DNA from: Nitrospira sp.
GTDB lineage: Bacteria; Nitrospirota; Nitrospiria; Nitrospirales; Nitrospiraceae
DNA: 64,000 nt
Assembly: GCA_030653545.1 (NCBI GenBank)
Contig: JAURZE010000022.1
Location: forward strand, 310,001-374,000
Direction of reading: 5' to 3'
Position numbers and translations under genes: made by a program. Within the stretch, counting starts at the first letter, position 1. Each line of letters begins with the position of its first letter. The notes below the pieces were generated by a model that was not told the DNA's origin, did not search any database, and saw only the letters and a program-made list of their open reading frames with translations. Below are positions 63,046-64,000 of the stretch, one piece after another.

Positions 63046-64000
63046 CGTCCTCCCTGCGTTCCGCGAGCAGACGCGACCAAGGACGCCGCGACCTGTGGCT
63101 GACTGGAGAAATGAAGGTGCGTATAGAGCGCCACCACATTGCCGATCGATAGCCCATCCGGCCCCTTCGATTCTCCTCGAACATCCGTCAGCCCACAGAC
63201 ATGGGTCAACGAGCCTTTCGAAACTACTGTCGAATAATGAAATTCGTGGCCCCGCACCGTCAGGCCCGCTGCGCCAAGAATACAGGGCCGGGTAAGCTCC
63301 ACCGTCCGGTATCCCAGCGTCAAGCCTGGCTTCCGCATCACCGCTTCGGCAGGAAACAACCCGACCATTTCATGGGGCCGCCCCTCGAAGTCGCGAATGG
63401 CTTGCGTGAGGTACATCATGCCGCCGCATTCCGCATAGATCGTCCCACCCCTCCCGGCAAATTCTCTAATGGAGGTACGCATGGTGATATTTTCCGCCAA
63501 CGCCGTGCCGTGCAGCTCAGGATAGCCACCACCGAGATACAGCATGGCCACATCATCAGGTATGGCGTGGTCTGTCAGTGGAGAAAATGGAACCAGCTCG
63601 GCCCCCTCCGCTTCCAGCAGTTCAAGATTCTCAGGATAGTAGAAGCAAAAGGCCTGGTCCCTCGCAACACCTATGCGAACTCCCATCTTCCCCCTCCTTT
63701 GTAAGGAGCGGGACGGGGAGGTAGCATCTTTCATCCCACCGGCCGATCGAGCCATTGCCTCGATTCGATCCAGATCGATGGTGTCAGCAGCAGCCTTCGC
63801 CAGTCGGTCATATAGTTCGCCGGTGCCTTGCTCCATCGCGGTCACCAGTCCGAGGTGACGATCGGCGATCGTGACGGCCTGATCCGACCGCAAATACCCG
63901 ACCACCACCACGTTCGTGTGCTGCTCGACCGTGTCCTTGAGCAGCTGGTAGTGTCCCTCGCTGTCGACCCGATTAAACAAGACACCCGCGACCTTCAACG
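63042..64000 (-). CDS. cbiA: Cobyrinic acid a,c-diamide synthase, C-terminal part
   Basis: The visible part lacks the N-terminal P-loop and continues off the right edge. It shows the end of the ATPase domain (KVAGVLFNRVDSEGHYQLL) and a class I glutaminase domain with Cys in TIYAECGGMMYLTQAI and His in VRGHEFHYSTV. It amidates cobyrinic acid at positions a and c. Its 3' end overlaps cobO by 4 nt, so it is translationally coupled to the rest. Confidence 0.93.
   Translation of the reverse strand, partial: LKVAGVLFNRVDSEGHYQLLKDTVEQHTNVVVVGYLRSDQAVTIADRHLGLVTAMEQGTGELYDRLAKAAADTIDLDRIEAMARSAGGMKDATSPSRSLQRRGKMGVRIGVARDQAFCFYYPENLELLEAEGAELVPFSPLTDHAIPDDVAMLYLGGGYPELHGTALAENITMRTSIREFAGRGGTIYAECGGMMYLTQAIRDFEGRPHEMVGLFPAEAVMRKPGLTLGYRTVELTRPCILGAAGLTVRGHEFHYSTVVSKGSLTHVCGLTDVRGESKGPDGLSIGNVVALYTHLHFSSQPQVAASLVASARGTQGGR

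Noticed and set aside
63900-64000. Cobalamin riboswitch for the cob operon
   Set aside because: The operon's 5' end lies beyond the window, and no B12-box is visible in the covered part.

Overview
The gene content points to a Nitrospira-like member of the Nitrospirota: a Gram-negative cell envelope (LptF, LptG, LpxD, an Omp85-type barrel, several lipoproteins), a Pil-Chp-like chemosensory cluster, a fused FAD/Fe-S dehydrogenase with its own diheme cytochrome, a long cobalamin operon and a fairly GC-rich genome. The genus is inferred from overall gene style; no rRNA or other decisive marker lies in the window.

Region 1 (1-7311) is accessory DNA directly upstream of dnaE. It is packed with toxin-antitoxin (TA) cassettes: DUF4258/YgiT zinc finger, HigBA, two BrnT-type pairs and Phd/PIN. 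Decayed cassettes lie between them: an antitoxin split by an IS407-type IS3 element, a ParE remnant, a second antitoxin copy and an 80-bp direct repeat. A lipoprotein gene of unknown function sits among them. The leader and 5' end of dnaE recur at the cassette joints, complete with promoter in one case, before the true dnaE at 7312. This looks like repeated insertion at the 5' end of dnaE that rebuilt the gene each time. Several genes here have a -10 box about 6 nt from the start codon, so their mRNAs are probably leaderless.

Region 2 (7312-34600) is ordinary chromosome: dnaE-accA, a ferritin-like protein, lipoproteins, a YhiN-type flavoprotein, DUF488 and aldo/keto reductase, an Omp85-like protein, a DEAD-box helicase with pyrophosphatase, HrpB, a pseudouridine synthase, a cupredoxin-like protein, a MoaD-like protein, a FAD/Fe-S dehydrogenase with a diheme cytochrome, a D-2-hydroxyacid dehydrogenase, a TPR protein and a cold-shock protein. 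Two copies of a structured repeat of about 125 bp, with covarying stems, each end exactly at the stop codon of a minus-strand gene.

Region 3 (34824-39847) is an envelope operon: lptF-lptG-fabF-acp-lpxD. Its acyl carrier protein carries an unusual basic tail.

Region 4 (40982-54546, minus strand) is a complete chemosensory-like cluster. In transcription order it reads: periplasmic heme-type DUF3365 protein, CheY/PilH-like regulator, CheW, MCP, CheA hybrid with three Hpt domains, two more CheW proteins, receiver-coiled-coil protein, Hpt-like protein, ExeA-like ATPase and a degenerate HD-GYP protein. CheR and CheB are absent. The Hpt-like and HD-GYP proteins share a C-terminal domain that I do not recognise. 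This is the best candidate for an undescribed system.

Region 5 (54947-64000, minus strand) is a translationally coupled cobalamin operon: cobB(cbiA), cobO, a CWC protein, pduO-type transferase, cobU, cobT, cobS, cbiB, cobD, cbiZ and cobQ. It encodes two unrelated corrinoid adenosyltransferases and the salvage enzyme CbiZ. Its first gene runs off the right edge.
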